Assembly: GCA_027576995.1 (NCBI GenBank)
Contig: JANBQC010000137.1
Location: 1 to 53,137 of the forward strand
Reading direction: 5' to 3'
Length of the DNA stretch: 53,137 nt
Source of the DNA: Dimargaris cristalligena
Taxonomy: Eukaryota > Kickxellomycota > Dimargaritomycetes > Dimargaritales > Dimargaritaceae
Shown piece by piece: positions 34,626 to 45,600 of this stretch. The notes under the pieces are model-generated. The model was not told the origin of the DNA, made no database searches, and worked only from the letters and a program-made list of their open reading frames with translations. The position numbers and the translations under genes are program-made. Numbering within the stretch: position 1 is the first letter of the stretch; each line of letters opens with the position of its first letter.

Positions 34626-37600
34626 CTATAATGAATTGATAGCAAACATCATGGATTTACCTCATGAGAGGGTGGTTCATGGACATTAAATAAACCTTAT
34701 CCCTCTCATGTACCTCTTCCAGCGCATGCTGCGTTATAAACCAATGCATCTAAACTATTACGAAAGCAGAAATGAAGACGGTATTCATAAGGAGGATAAC
34801 GCCACTAGGGAAAGAAATAGATATCGTGTCTTCCAATTTTGCTCCATATCTGTATTGTCTCGCTCCACTTTTCAGATGACCTGCTTGGAATAAAATCCCT
34901 CTAATAGGAAAATACGGGCCATGCCTGCTAACTAATACATGCATGATTATTCGATACATAGGTGGATCTGGGCCCATAGCGTCGGAGGGACCCCTTTGGT
35001 GTCACCTCTAGTCAACGCTATGGCCGTTTTGGAATAAACCACAGGTCATCTTAAGCACATGGACATCCGTGATCATCATTTAGAGGCATTGGAGGCGTGC
35101 CTAAACATTCATTTAAATATGAATGAGTAAAAATAGATTATTTGTACATGTGAATGGGTGGATGGATTGTGGCTTGAGGGAATGAAGCAGGTGAGGGTAT
35201 AGCTTAAGCGGCTGAGGAAGAACATTTTTCCTGCCAAATGTCCATACCCAAGGCTTTAGGGTCAGCGTGTCAGCTAGCCGGTATAGATATCCGAAGCCGG
35301 GTGGTAGAATAAGGGGCACCCGACTATTTTTCTATCCCGATTCTGGTAGGTATAGTAGAGTTCGCTTTACATTCCGTTTAGTCGAGTTGACATTTTACCT
35401 TGAGGCGATACCTGATAACAACTATACATTAGCCTAGTCTTAAGACACCGAATTCCTTAGATAACCTAAAACGGATGGATCCAGCCGCCCTACCCCTAAG
35501 GGATCGAGGTGGTAGCGAAGGGTGCCACGCCTTGATTTCATCCTGTAAGGGACAAGAATATATTTTTCCTGCTGCCTCTAGCCTGATATACTGGAGCAGT
35601 GGCTTAGTCCCGCAACTCTATCTTTCTTGGGCGCTCCTCCGATTGTATCAGCTGTTCGCTCTTTAGAAATGGCATGATGGTTCCCGATAACGACTGAGTA
35701 AACGTTTGGTTTTTTAAAATCTAGCCCAGGAATTAAATGGGTGGATAGAACCATCGGGTGTATCAATCACTTTTCTGATCGTGGTGCCATTTAACCAACT
35801 CCTGAAGGAAACTGTCTGGAGGCTGTCTGGAACAATGTCCTTTGGATTGGGTCTATTGCTGCCGTAAAACCTACCCCATATTATCCATAGCGAATGTATT
35901 GATATTGTGAACCCAATGGTTGCACCCAGCTTCGCACTAAAATGGCGGATATTTGAATAGTGTCCAATTCCCCTTACCAATACTGTACCCACAGGCTATC
36001 TGATGCGGTGTCTATAAGTAACACCCTATTTTCATTGGTGCATAATATTAACCCTAAGAACATTTATAATCGCAGAAAGAAAAACAAATAATCCCAAATA
36101 ATTCGTCGGCTGCGCCTAAAAGGTGTAACAGTTGGTTGGCTGAAGAAAGTATGAGACGTTCCAAAATCCAGCCAGTAATATAATGCTTGTGATGTAGTTC
36201 CACTTGTAAGAGACTCGACAAGATGATTAAACATGGTTGGCTGATTTTGGTAGGCTAAAAAAAATGAAAAAAGAACTTTGGAGGGGGAGAATTCTTGAGG
36301 GTCAAACCAGGCTGCCTTTAGCTAAGGGGAAATTGGAGACCAAGAGGTGTGGTGGGGCCGCCTCTTTCTGTACCACACGATTGGCGTACGGTAAAATAAA
36401 ATCCCGAACTTGTTTTCCGTTAATAGCAGCTACTGGACGCCACATCTACAAGTCCAATGGGACATGGAATATAAGCGTGGTAAAACGGCTTTCCGATTGT
36501 CGCGCGCTCCTAGAAACAAGAACGCACCACAGAGCCCATTTCCACAATTCTACAATGCCGTGATTCGTTCACCACTTGCGCCGTTCATTGTCTTTTTTTA
36601 TATTATTTTTTCAATTAAAAACCGTACAGCCTTTAAGGGTTTCCCATCCGTCAAATCCGGAAATGATTATTGTCAATGTCGCAATGCATAGGCAGGCCAT
36701 TGGGCGGCAGGGGAACGGAACGGTGGGGGAGCAAATGGAAAAGTGGGCATTAATCGTTGGTCTAATTGGATCAAGTCGTTCGAGAGAATGGTTGCCAATA
36801 TATGGCAGGATCAACTCAGTAAAGTAGTAAGTAGCTCCGACTCACTTTCCTAGTGGACATGTCTGCTGCTCAGCGACCAATGGACCAACGAAAAAATAAT
36901 TGCAATCGAATGGTCAGCCAGCTACTCGGCGTGAGACCTCGCCTAATCTCTTATCCGGCCGAACGCTGCGGTTTCAGACGCCCCATTTTTTTCGAATCCA
37001 ATGACCCGCTCAAGCATGGCAGGAATTATGAATGGATAATGAGTAGGTGGTTTCGTACTTTTCATGAAAATGATGAGCACCGAGGCAAGAGAAGAGGGAG
37101 TGGGGGCTCTTCACATGATACCGCCTGGCATCTTCGTACTTTCCGGCATCCAGAAAGGATCAAGCAGGTGTCGAAATGGTGTACTGGATGTAGATTACAG
37201 AGTATGTGAACCAGAGGTGACGCCACACTGCCGATTAATGTACCATCCGTGGCCCTACACCGACGCGGAATGGATAGACCGAGAGCAACGTATAAAGGTT
37301 GGTCAAATTAAACCAGGTGGGCTGCGAGAAGAGGGCACATGGGAGGGGGGTTAGCAAATGGGTTATCGACCGTCTCTAAAAATGACCCATCCCCGTACTA
37401 TATAATATACTTATTTACAACTAAACCAGGGTTAGGGTCCACGAATACGTACATCCGACCAGTTGGATTTTATGTGGGCTGAAGGGGGTGGTAAGGAGAA
37501 GCAACTTTTGCGATTAATAGGCTGTACTTGTTGTCCTTTGAGGTGGTAAACGGCTGGCTTGCTTTAGAATGCCCCCATCGGCGGGGGTCTCTATATGAAT

Positions 37601-39066
37601 GATAGAATCGACGGGGGCGCATTCCTTCCGCCACCTCCGATTTCTTCCTGATATTAATGGCAGAGAATCTGCTGAGTAATAGCCTGCTAAGATTGCTATC
37701 GCTACCACTATTCAACCGTCAGATCTACCCTCAGTTAGAAAGATAAAAAACAGCATATTCAATAGCCTAAGTGGATATTTCACCGATTGGCTATCACTCC
37801 TCACCGCCTCGTTTCCGTTAGGTCGACTAACTGAGATGCCTTAGCTTTGGTAGAGTATCACTTGCCGTCCGCCCTGTCCAATAACGATCACTGGGATAGT
37901 TCTGGTATGAGATGGTGTGGCCCAAACCGACTTCATCTAATTGGACCCTGGTGGGAAGACCAGCGGGGTGCCTAAAACCAGCCGAATAATCCACTGGAAC
38001 AGTCGGTCGGCTGACTCCTAGTGTCACTGGTTGTATATATTATATACATGAATAGGATTTGCTATTGTAAAAGCCGGACATCTAAGGTATTATTGAATAG
38101 GGCGCGTGTATCGGCGTATCTAATAAGAGGTCGCCTGTGGCTCATAATCCAGCACTGGCTAGCGAGATCCCCTGGGAAAATGCATCAAAGGATACTACCG
38201 TGTGCGCATGGTGGTCGTGAGCCCTGCGCTGCCCAGTCAGTGTCAAATAACCACGGAACAGTAGAAAACAGGAAAGGGGAGAAGAGTGATTAGGCTGATA
38301 TGTCGATTAATATGCCTATGTGCCTGGCCAAGTCGCCCTATAAAAACTCTATGCTGACCTCTCCCCCCCTTTGCACATAATCGGACCTCCTATCCTCCAT
38401 ATACTCCTCCTCTCCTCTCGTACCTTCTGGATCCGAGGTCTTCAGCTGTGGTTTGACTCACCTCTCTTACCTCAGCCGGCGTTTTCTTCTCGCACATGTG
38501 CCCCTGTTGTTCAGTCGGCATCCGGGTTTCACTCACGTATACACTATTCATCTACTCTGGCCGATACTCTTGAGTCTATCGTTCGTTCAACTAGCTCTGC
38601 TGACCATCGTCCCTCGCTCTTACTTTCCATTTACTCCAAGCGGTGCTGTATGTTATTATAGTGTTTATCAGTAACCCCGTCCCAGTTCAGGTGCCTTTAG
38701 TAGTCGGTGGTGGTTTATCTCCGTAAACGTACTCTTCTTTTCCTTGATACTGTCTATTTTTATTCCTGTACATTTTTATTTGATTTTATATCGCCTGTTC
38801 ATCATTTCATTTATTAGGGCAGCTTCCATCCTTTTATTTATATATATACATATATATTTGCTACTTATTCGATCGACTATCACTGTGGTCTTGTCGGTGG
38901 TTTTGAGCCTCAACTGTGGTTTAGCGGTCGAAATTCGGTATCACCCCTGAGCCCGTGGCCATGTTTACAGAGCAGTGTCACCATCACTAAGTACCTTTCT
39001 TCCTCACACTGTATCAGTATATATAATTTAATCGCCACTTTCCAAAAACATACACACACACACAAA
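34626..39066. other. Region with unresolved exon-like fragments, then PTR2 leader
   Basis: Hydrophobic open stretches on the minus strand (34750-34860, 35860-35930) may be 5' exons of the preceding gene. On the plus strand, 36692-37354 shows a mosaic of exon-like pieces that only join with implausibly short introns. From about 38340 the sequence is pyrimidine-rich, as in fungal promoters and 5' leaders, with TATAAAA at 38339-38346 and TATATATAA at 39018-39026 before the PTR2 start. Confidence 0.4.
39018..39026 (+). promoter_or_regulatory. TATA element upstream of PTR2
   Basis: TATATATAA lies 41-49 bp before the PTR2 ATG, followed by a CA-rich stretch leading straight into ACAAAATGG, a good start context. 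A second TATAAAA at 38339-38346, followed by 700 bp of CT-rich DNA, is an alternative promoter. Confidence 0.35.
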
Positions 39067-41061
39067 ATGGCCGAATCACCAGATACCCACGATATTACGG
39101 GTGCTTTCTATACGGAAAGTGACATACACCCACCGCACGAGGTGCATGGCGTGAAACACGGTCTCACCATGAAGCCCGAGAGCCGGGATGTCGTCCAGAT
39201 GCTGGGTGAAAAGGCGGCCGAAAGTCGCATCATTGAGAATGCCGGCCCTGGCGACTTGGACGACTCCTCGAACGCGGATGGCGAACATCCGGAACCCACG
39301 GACGAGGAGTGGGACACCCTGCGCCACGTAATTGACAAAATCCCGGTGGCCGCGTTGTTCGTGGTGGTGACGGAGTTTTGCGAACGGTTCACCTACTACG
39401 GCTTGTCGGGTCCCTTCCAGAACTACATTCAGTTCCCGTACGACCCGAGTCAGCACGAACAGCCGGGTGCCATTGACGGTGGCCACCAAATGGCAACCGG
39501 GCTAACGACCTTTTTCCAGTTCTTTTGTTACCTGACCCCGATTTTCGGAGCCATTGTTGCCGACCAGTACTTGGGTAAGGTGCGGGCTATCATCATTTTT
39601 TCGCTAACCTACGTGGTGGGCCTGATCATTTTGACCTGCACTTCGATCCCCGGCGCCATTCGGGCGGGGGCGGCGTTGCCCGGTCTCATTATTGCCATGA
39701 TCATCATCGGGGTCGGTACCGGTGGTATCAAGTCCAACGTATCCCCTTTGATGGCAGACCAGTACACCCGTACCAAGCCCTACGTCAAGACGCTGAAGGA
39801 CGGCACCAAGGTCGTGGTCGACCCGGTGATTACCATCCAGAGTATCTTCAACTGGTTCTACTGGGCCATCAACGTTGGTTCGCTCAGCGCCATCGCCACC
39901 ACCAGTCTGGAACGCTACGTCGATTTCTGGCCCGCTTATCTGCTCCCTACCCTGATGTTCCTGGTTGGTATTGCCATTTTTGTTATGGGCCGCCACCGTT
40001 ACCGCCGGGTACCCCCCGAGGGCAGTGTGTTGGTCAAGGCCGTTCGTGTGATTACCATTGGGATGAAACGGGCCCGCCAGTCCAAACACCGGCTAATGAT
40101 TCCGACCCCGTCCGAACCCGCTAGCCCCATCCCGACGACGGGTAGCAAAGGGTCCGACGACGCAGACAGCGATAAGCTCGATGAGAAGAAGGGCGGGGCC
40201 GTGACTTCGAGCCATGCGTCTACGTCGCGCAGCCGGCCGGCTAGAGCCCGGGGCTGGCTGGAACTGGCCAAGCCCTCGACCTTCACCGCCACGGAGCGGG
40301 AACAGCGGAAAATCACCTGGGACGACACCTTCGTCGATGACCTGTCCCGTACGCTCAACGCGTGCAAGGTCTTTTTGTTCTTCCCCATCTACTGGGTGTG
40401 CTACTCACAAATCACCAACAACCTCATCTCCCAGGCGGCCACGATGAACACGGGGGGAATCCCCAACGATATCATGAACAATATTGACCCGTTGTGTCTG
40501 ATTTTCCTTATCCCGCTGTTCGACAAGGTGATTTACCCCGGTCTGCGTAAAATGGGCCTGGAGCTTAAACCCATTCGGCGCATCTTCCTCGGATTCATTT
40601 TCGCTTCCATTGCGATGGCCTACACCGCCATCATCCAGCACGTGATTTACTCCCGGGGCCCTAATTTCGACCACCCGCTGGTGGATGCCCAGGGCCAGCC
40701 GACCAACGTTCCGAACGACATTACCGTAGGGGCCCAGGCCCCCAGTTACCTGTTTATTTCGATTTCGGAAATCTTTGCTTCGATTACCGGACTTGAGTAC
40801 GCCTACACCAAGGCCCCTGCCTCCATGAAATCCATCGTCATGTCCATCTTCCTCTTCACCAACTGCGGTGGTAGTATCCTGGGCTTCGCCTTTTTGCCCG
40901 CCCTGACGGATCCCTTCCTGCAGTACATGTACACTATCCTGGCTGTGATTGCCTTCGCCGCCGCCTGCTTGTTCTGGTACTTCTTCCGCCACTACGACGA
41001 TGACGAGGACATGGGTAACACCTTCCATGACTCGGAAGATCAGCACGACGAGTACAATTAA
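39067..41061 (+). CDS. PTR2: PTR2-family proton-coupled peptide transporter
   Basis: Intronless, 664 aa, a POT/PTR2 (SLC15-like) transporter with about 12 transmembrane segments. After an acidic cytoplasmic N-terminus of ~90 residues comes the proton-coupling motif Glu-x-x-Glu-Arg at 103-107 (TEFCERFTYYG). Next are the PTR2 signature around AIVADQYLGKVRAI and the GTGGIKSNVSPLMADQ segment near 225. A long hydrophilic loop rich in Ser/Asp/Lys (about 335-415) separates the two six-helix bundles. The second half carries FLFFPIYWVCYSQITNNLISQA and EIFASITGLEYAYTKAPASMKS, typical of the family. It imports di- and tripeptides across the plasma membrane with protons. The tail is Asp/Glu/His-rich. Length compares with about 600 aa for yeast Ptr2. 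Confidence 0.96.
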   Translation: MAESPDTHDITGAFYTESDIHPPHEVHGVKHGLTMKPESRDVVQMLGEKAAESRIIENAGPGDLDDSSNADGEHPEPTDEEWDTLRHVIDKIPVAALFVVVTEFCERFTYYGLSGPFQNYIQFPYDPSQHEQPGAIDGGHQMATGLTTFFQFFCYLTPIFGAIVADQYLGKVRAIIIFSLTYVVGLIILTCTSIPGAIRAGAALPGLIIAMIIIGVGTGGIKSNVSPLMADQYTRTKPYVKTLKDGTKVVVDPVITIQSIFNWFYWAINVGSLSAIATTSLERYVDFWPAYLLPTLMFLVGIAIFVMGRHRYRRVPPEGSVLVKAVRVITIGMKRARQSKHRLMIPTPSEPASPIPTTGSKGSDDADSDKLDEKKGGAVTSSHASTSRSRPARARGWLELAKPSTFTATEREQRKITWDDTFVDDLSRTLNACKVFLFFPIYWVCYSQITNNLISQAATMNTGGIPNDIMNNIDPLCLIFLIPLFDKVIYPGLRKMGLELKPIRRIFLGFIFASIAMAYTAIIQHVIYSRGPNFDHPLVDAQGQPTNVPNDITVGAQAPSYLFISISEIFASITGLEYAYTKAPASMKSIVMSIFLFTNCGGSILGFAFLPALTDPFLQYMYTILAVIAFAAACLFWYFFRHYDDDEDMGNTFHDSEDQHDEYN

Positions 41062-41182
41062 TTTGGCCGGGATGGAGAGGGCGTAGCGGCCCGCTCACAT
41101 ACCGCCCACTGCCCGACCTCACTGGTCGCCAGAACCCTGATTCTGATAACTCATTACCCATTTGGTGGTCTACTGGCCCTAT

Positions 41183-41200
41183 TATATATATATATATATA
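41183..41200. repeat. TA microsatellite
   Basis: An uninterrupted TA dinucleotide run lies downstream of PTR2. Similar runs are at 42640-42659 (just before IRE1) and 49214-49230. Confidence 0.9.
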
Positions 41201-42536
41201 CTGTGATTAATTCATATATATTTTAATATTCCAATTATTTGTGATAAAGCAAAGTTTACTTTGAAGAAAATTGTTGAGTTGCACGCTGCCCTTAGACCTG
41301 GGCAGATTAAAATAGCCCAGCCGTATTGTCAAGGCCACTGCTGTTAAAGGTTCCAAGAGGTAACCTGTTTGCGCATCACTGACGGAGACAGCTGACTTGT
41401 AATACTTAAAGAGAGCCGTAGGATATATTAGGTCATAGACTGTATAACCATATAGCATCGCCATGGTTGTATTTCACATACCGCCCTACTACAAAATCAT
41501 TCGCCCTAATTATTTACAGTTACTAAGGGTAAAAGGCATACCTTTGTACCTATGGGAGTCAAAGGAATGTTGCATCGTGCGTGAGAGCGCCAGACTTCCG
41601 TATGTGTAGGGAAAAGGAGGGGGATGTCTCGGCGGGGAACTCCGTGGGCTTGTGTGTGTCTTGCTCTAGTTCGCTATGGAGATGTCCCAAACAATAGTCA
41701 ACAAGTTCCCCCTTTTGGGTGTTCGTATGGAGAGCTAGCACAGGCCTAAGTGGGCCACCTCTTTCCTCTGCCCATGAACAATACGATCCAATTAATGATC
41801 ACCCTGCGGGCGTCGACAAGGAGAGGTAATGCATACTAAAGGATAGCATAACCATTGTGTAATCACTCGCTCCAACTGCCTTGGAACCTTCTGGTGCAAG
41901 GCTCCGAGGATGGCCGTTCCTCAGTGCGACGGCGTATTACCATGCCCCTCTACCACAGGGGGATTGGTGCTATTTCTTCGTCTTGAAGCGTATGTGCCCC
42001 ACAGACCCGCCAGTTCCAGCGGACCGAGGTGGTGAGGGGGATTAAAGTAGCTGCAGTCTGTAGTTAGGACATTTATGGCGAAGTAAGAGGCATTGGCTCT
42101 GAGTGCACACCCGCTGTTTACGTGTCAAGCGCGGAATATATTTGGTTCAGAAGTAGGGCAATCATCCCACCTACTATCCAGGGACCGATGTCCTTAGTCT
42201 CTATTCCACTCACTTCTTCCGTAGAGTCAGTTGCTTCTGTCTCTGTTGTAACTGCTACCTTTACTAGGCCATTCCCTGCTCAACACTGGAATGCAGAGCT
42301 CTCCCTTTTATACCCTTTTATAAATAAAGTGTCTTCTTTTCGTCAGTCGGACTTTCGGGACCAGCGCACTCTCCTCATCTTTTAATATTCAACGTAATAC
42401 CGTGTTGTCCAGTCCCGTGGTTTTCTTTTCCAGCTACCTGTGCCAATAGCGAGAGTCCCAGCTATCTTTCTCATTCTCGTCTCTTTATTCCTCCCTAGTT
42501 GTTTTTCTGTCTTCTCTCCCCATACTTTATTAGCCT

Positions 42537-42563
42537 ATGCATACCCCATCTATATCTATATAA
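42537..42563 (+). other. Eight-codon upstream ORF in the IRE1 leader
   Basis: If transcription starts near the TATAAATA element at 42319-42326, the transcript carries one ATG before the IRE1 start. It opens an eight-codon frame ending in TAA. I see no other ATG between it and the IRE1 initiator. Such uORFs can lower translation of the main frame. The transcription start is unknown. Confidence 0.4.
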
Positions 42564-42698
42564 ACACTTTATTTATTTTTGTAGAATATCCTCAGCTCGC
42601 TAGCCGGTGTTGTCAGCGCGAGCCCTCAAACACACCCACATATATATATATATATATATTTACCTTTGCATACACGGCCCCCATAAACCTGACGCGAA

Positions 42699-45600
42699 AT
42701 GTGGCCACTCTGGGCACTTGCTCTCGTAACATTCGGCGCCAATGCCTTTTGGTCTTGGCAGGACTGGTCCGCTCAGTCGCCTGGGTGCTGTTTAGATTGG
42801 TCGTGGGGTGGGATTGTAGCTGCCGCCGAGGTGTCTTCGCCGCCGCCTGCCGTACCGGCCCTGGAGACCACCAACGCTCTCCAGTACTTCACCGGGATTC
42901 CCAAAGAGTCCTACTACTCCGACATCATCCTCTTGACCACGGTCGATGGCCGACTCTCGGCCCTAAATAGCACCGACGGTCGGCTACTTTGGTCGCGTAG
43001 TTCGTTCGGGGGACCTATCGTTCGGAATATGCCGACCCACAGTGATTCCGCCCAGGAGGAGGGTGGTTCTGGTGAGTCCCGTAACCGGGTTCCCTCGCCA
43101 CCCTTACAAGGCTCCCGAAACATTACCTCTGAAGTTCCCAGGGAAGAGGATTCACGTGGCCAGCGGTCAGATAATAAGACTGGTTCCCATTCGTCACCGC
43201 CGCCGCCACCACCACCTAGCGACGATATCCACCTGGTGGCCCCGTTCGGCGATGGCAAAATCTACAAATTACAGGCTAACAACGTCCTAATCGATTCGTC
43301 ATTGACCATCAAGAACATGGTTGCCCGCTCCCCGTCGCGTCACAATGGCCTACTATACCTGGGGTCCAAACGGACCCGTTACTACGCGGTAAATCTAATT
43401 TCGGGCCAGATTGCCAACATTTTCACAATCGACGACGATGGGGACCGACTGGCCACGGGTTCCCCCGAGGTCAATGCTTCCTCCGGTTCCTCGGCCGCGC
43501 ATGACGAGCGTAACACCATTTATCTAGCCCGTACCGAGTACCGGCTGCGGATTTTTGATATTCAAAACAACCGACTCAAATGGAATGTCATCTATAGCGA
43601 GTACGAGCCCGACGCCCCCTATACCATGCCCTTTGACTCCACCCGGGTCGACTTGCGCCCCTTCCAAGTACTTACCTCCCACAAGGGGGCGGTGGTGGCG
43701 CGCGACCGTCGGAGTCAGCGCGTTCTGTGGTCGCACCAGTTGGCCAGCCCTGTTAACCGTATTTTTGATTTGTGGACCCTGGACCGACAAAGCCCCTGGG
43801 TGGTTCTGCCCCACGCGCCCCAGCGATCCGAAATCGACTCAGTTCCCCCCGGGGTCGGGAAGTCCCGTACACCGGGGGCGGGCGGCTCCACCCCGTCCCT
43901 ATCCACTGCCGCGTACGTGGGCATCACCGAAGGCGGCGCCTATGTCTACCCCGATACCTTTAGCGCCGTGGATAGAATTGAACTGTCCGATGGGCCCAAA
44001 TCCCACCACCGCATCGAGGCCCCGAAGTCGACCTCCCACTCGTCGTCGGTCGGCTCTTCAACGGGCTCATCCAATGAATCCGGCCATACCCATGGGACGG
44101 AATCCGAGGAACTGTGCGGGACCTCGACCTTTCCCTGCCCCGATATGCTGCGGAACGGAACCTTTAATAATCCGGCCAACGGCCCTTACCAAAATGATAC
44201 CGATGGGTACGTCGGCCAAGAATTGGTATGCACCCGAGGCCACCGGCACCACCCCATCTGCCTTGTTGGTAGCTATAACGTGTTTCGTATCCCTAGTACG
44301 GAGGATCGGGTGGAGCGGCCCCCTTTTCAACCTACTATTGAGGCCACCCAGCCCCCTTCTCAGCTCATTCCCCGTTTAAATACAAACCCCCTCGGCTCGG
44401 TTCCCAATTACGTCAACTTCGGATACCTCCCCCGCTATCAGAATAACCAACTCGCGTTGCCCCCCGTCGAGATGCCGGGTTCAGCCACTGGGCCTCGCCA
44501 GCCTACAATCGGCCGGGCCCTCCTCCGCCTTTTGGTGAGCGGGCTCTATGCCTACTGGGCCCACGTCTGGCGGTCGCTCATATTCACTGTCCTATTGGGC
44601 TTGATCCTCATGTATCTCGTTGTGGACCACCACCAGTGGACGTGGCGTGAAGTGATCGAGCTACATATGCCCCAACTTTTCCGCAATCCCCAGCACTTTG
44701 CGTACGAGAAATTACTCCTACCCCTTCTCCGCTTTTTGACGCCCGCCCAGGATACGATGCCCACGGAAATTCCCGGTCCCCTTAAACAGCTCACAGGCGA
44801 CTCCGCTCCGCCTTCCCCGCTAGCCTCCACCGGATCGACCGCAGTCCCGACTTTGTCGCTACCTGACAACCCCCCATCCGTAGATTCCCTCACTCTTCCC
44901 GCTACAGAAGGGGCTGAATCGGGTTCACCTTCACTCCCGGAGCTGCCCGTAGCCGCCCCCTTTTTGCATTCGGAACCGGATGAGGAATATCCCCGGCGAG
45001 TAGGATCGCTGTTCATTTCACCTCGCGTCCTAGGGCGGGGTAGCTATGGCACCTGCGTGTACCAGGGCAAGTTCGGGGCGGACCGGGTAGCCATTAAACA
45101 GCTCCTACGGGCCAACTACGACATTGCGTCCCGGGAGGTCTCCATCCTCGAGGCCAGTCGGAGCCACGCCAACCTAATCCAGTACCGCCACTGTACCCAT
45201 GATGATCAGTTCTTTTACATTGCCCTGGACTTGTGCCAAGCCTCGTTGTACGACCTGGTGGTGGCGCCCCGCCCGGAGTCGATCTTGGGGGATACTTACC
45301 GCCTGCTTGATTTCCGACCGGTCCTTCGTGGCATTATCGAAGGGCTCCACTTTTTACACACCTGTAATATTGTCCACCGCGACATCAAACCGCAAAATAT
45401 TCTGGCCCAGTCAACTGTCCTGGCTCGCTTGTTGGATGAGGCCAACTCGAAAACCCCGTCGGATACTTCCTCCTCCGCCACCCCCGTGACCGACTATATT
45501 GCCAGTACCCAATTCCAGGGCCCGCTGGTCCGACTATTGCTCTCGGATTTCGGGCTTTGCAAAAAATTGGATGCGGGCCAAAACACCTTCCATAATACCA

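Larger units (their letters stand above)
41062..42698. other. PTR2-IRE1 intergenic region and IRE1 leader
   Basis: No gene is seen. There is a TA microsatellite at 41183-41200. From about 42180 the plus strand is pyrimidine-rich. TATAAATA is at 42319-42326, and another TA run (42640-42659) lies just before the IRE1 start. A short upstream ORF is listed separately. Confidence 0.5.

Noticed and set aside
38371..38674. Two overlapping 73-96-codon frames upstream of PTR2
   Set aside because: They lie in a pyrimidine-rich leader-type region, are Ser/Leu/Pro-rich as expected from CT-rich DNA, and have no domain.
42440..42970. 176-codon plus-strand frame overlapping the IRE1 start
   Set aside because: It begins in the pyrimidine-rich leader and overlaps the first 270 bp of IRE1 in another frame. 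Its residues show no domain.
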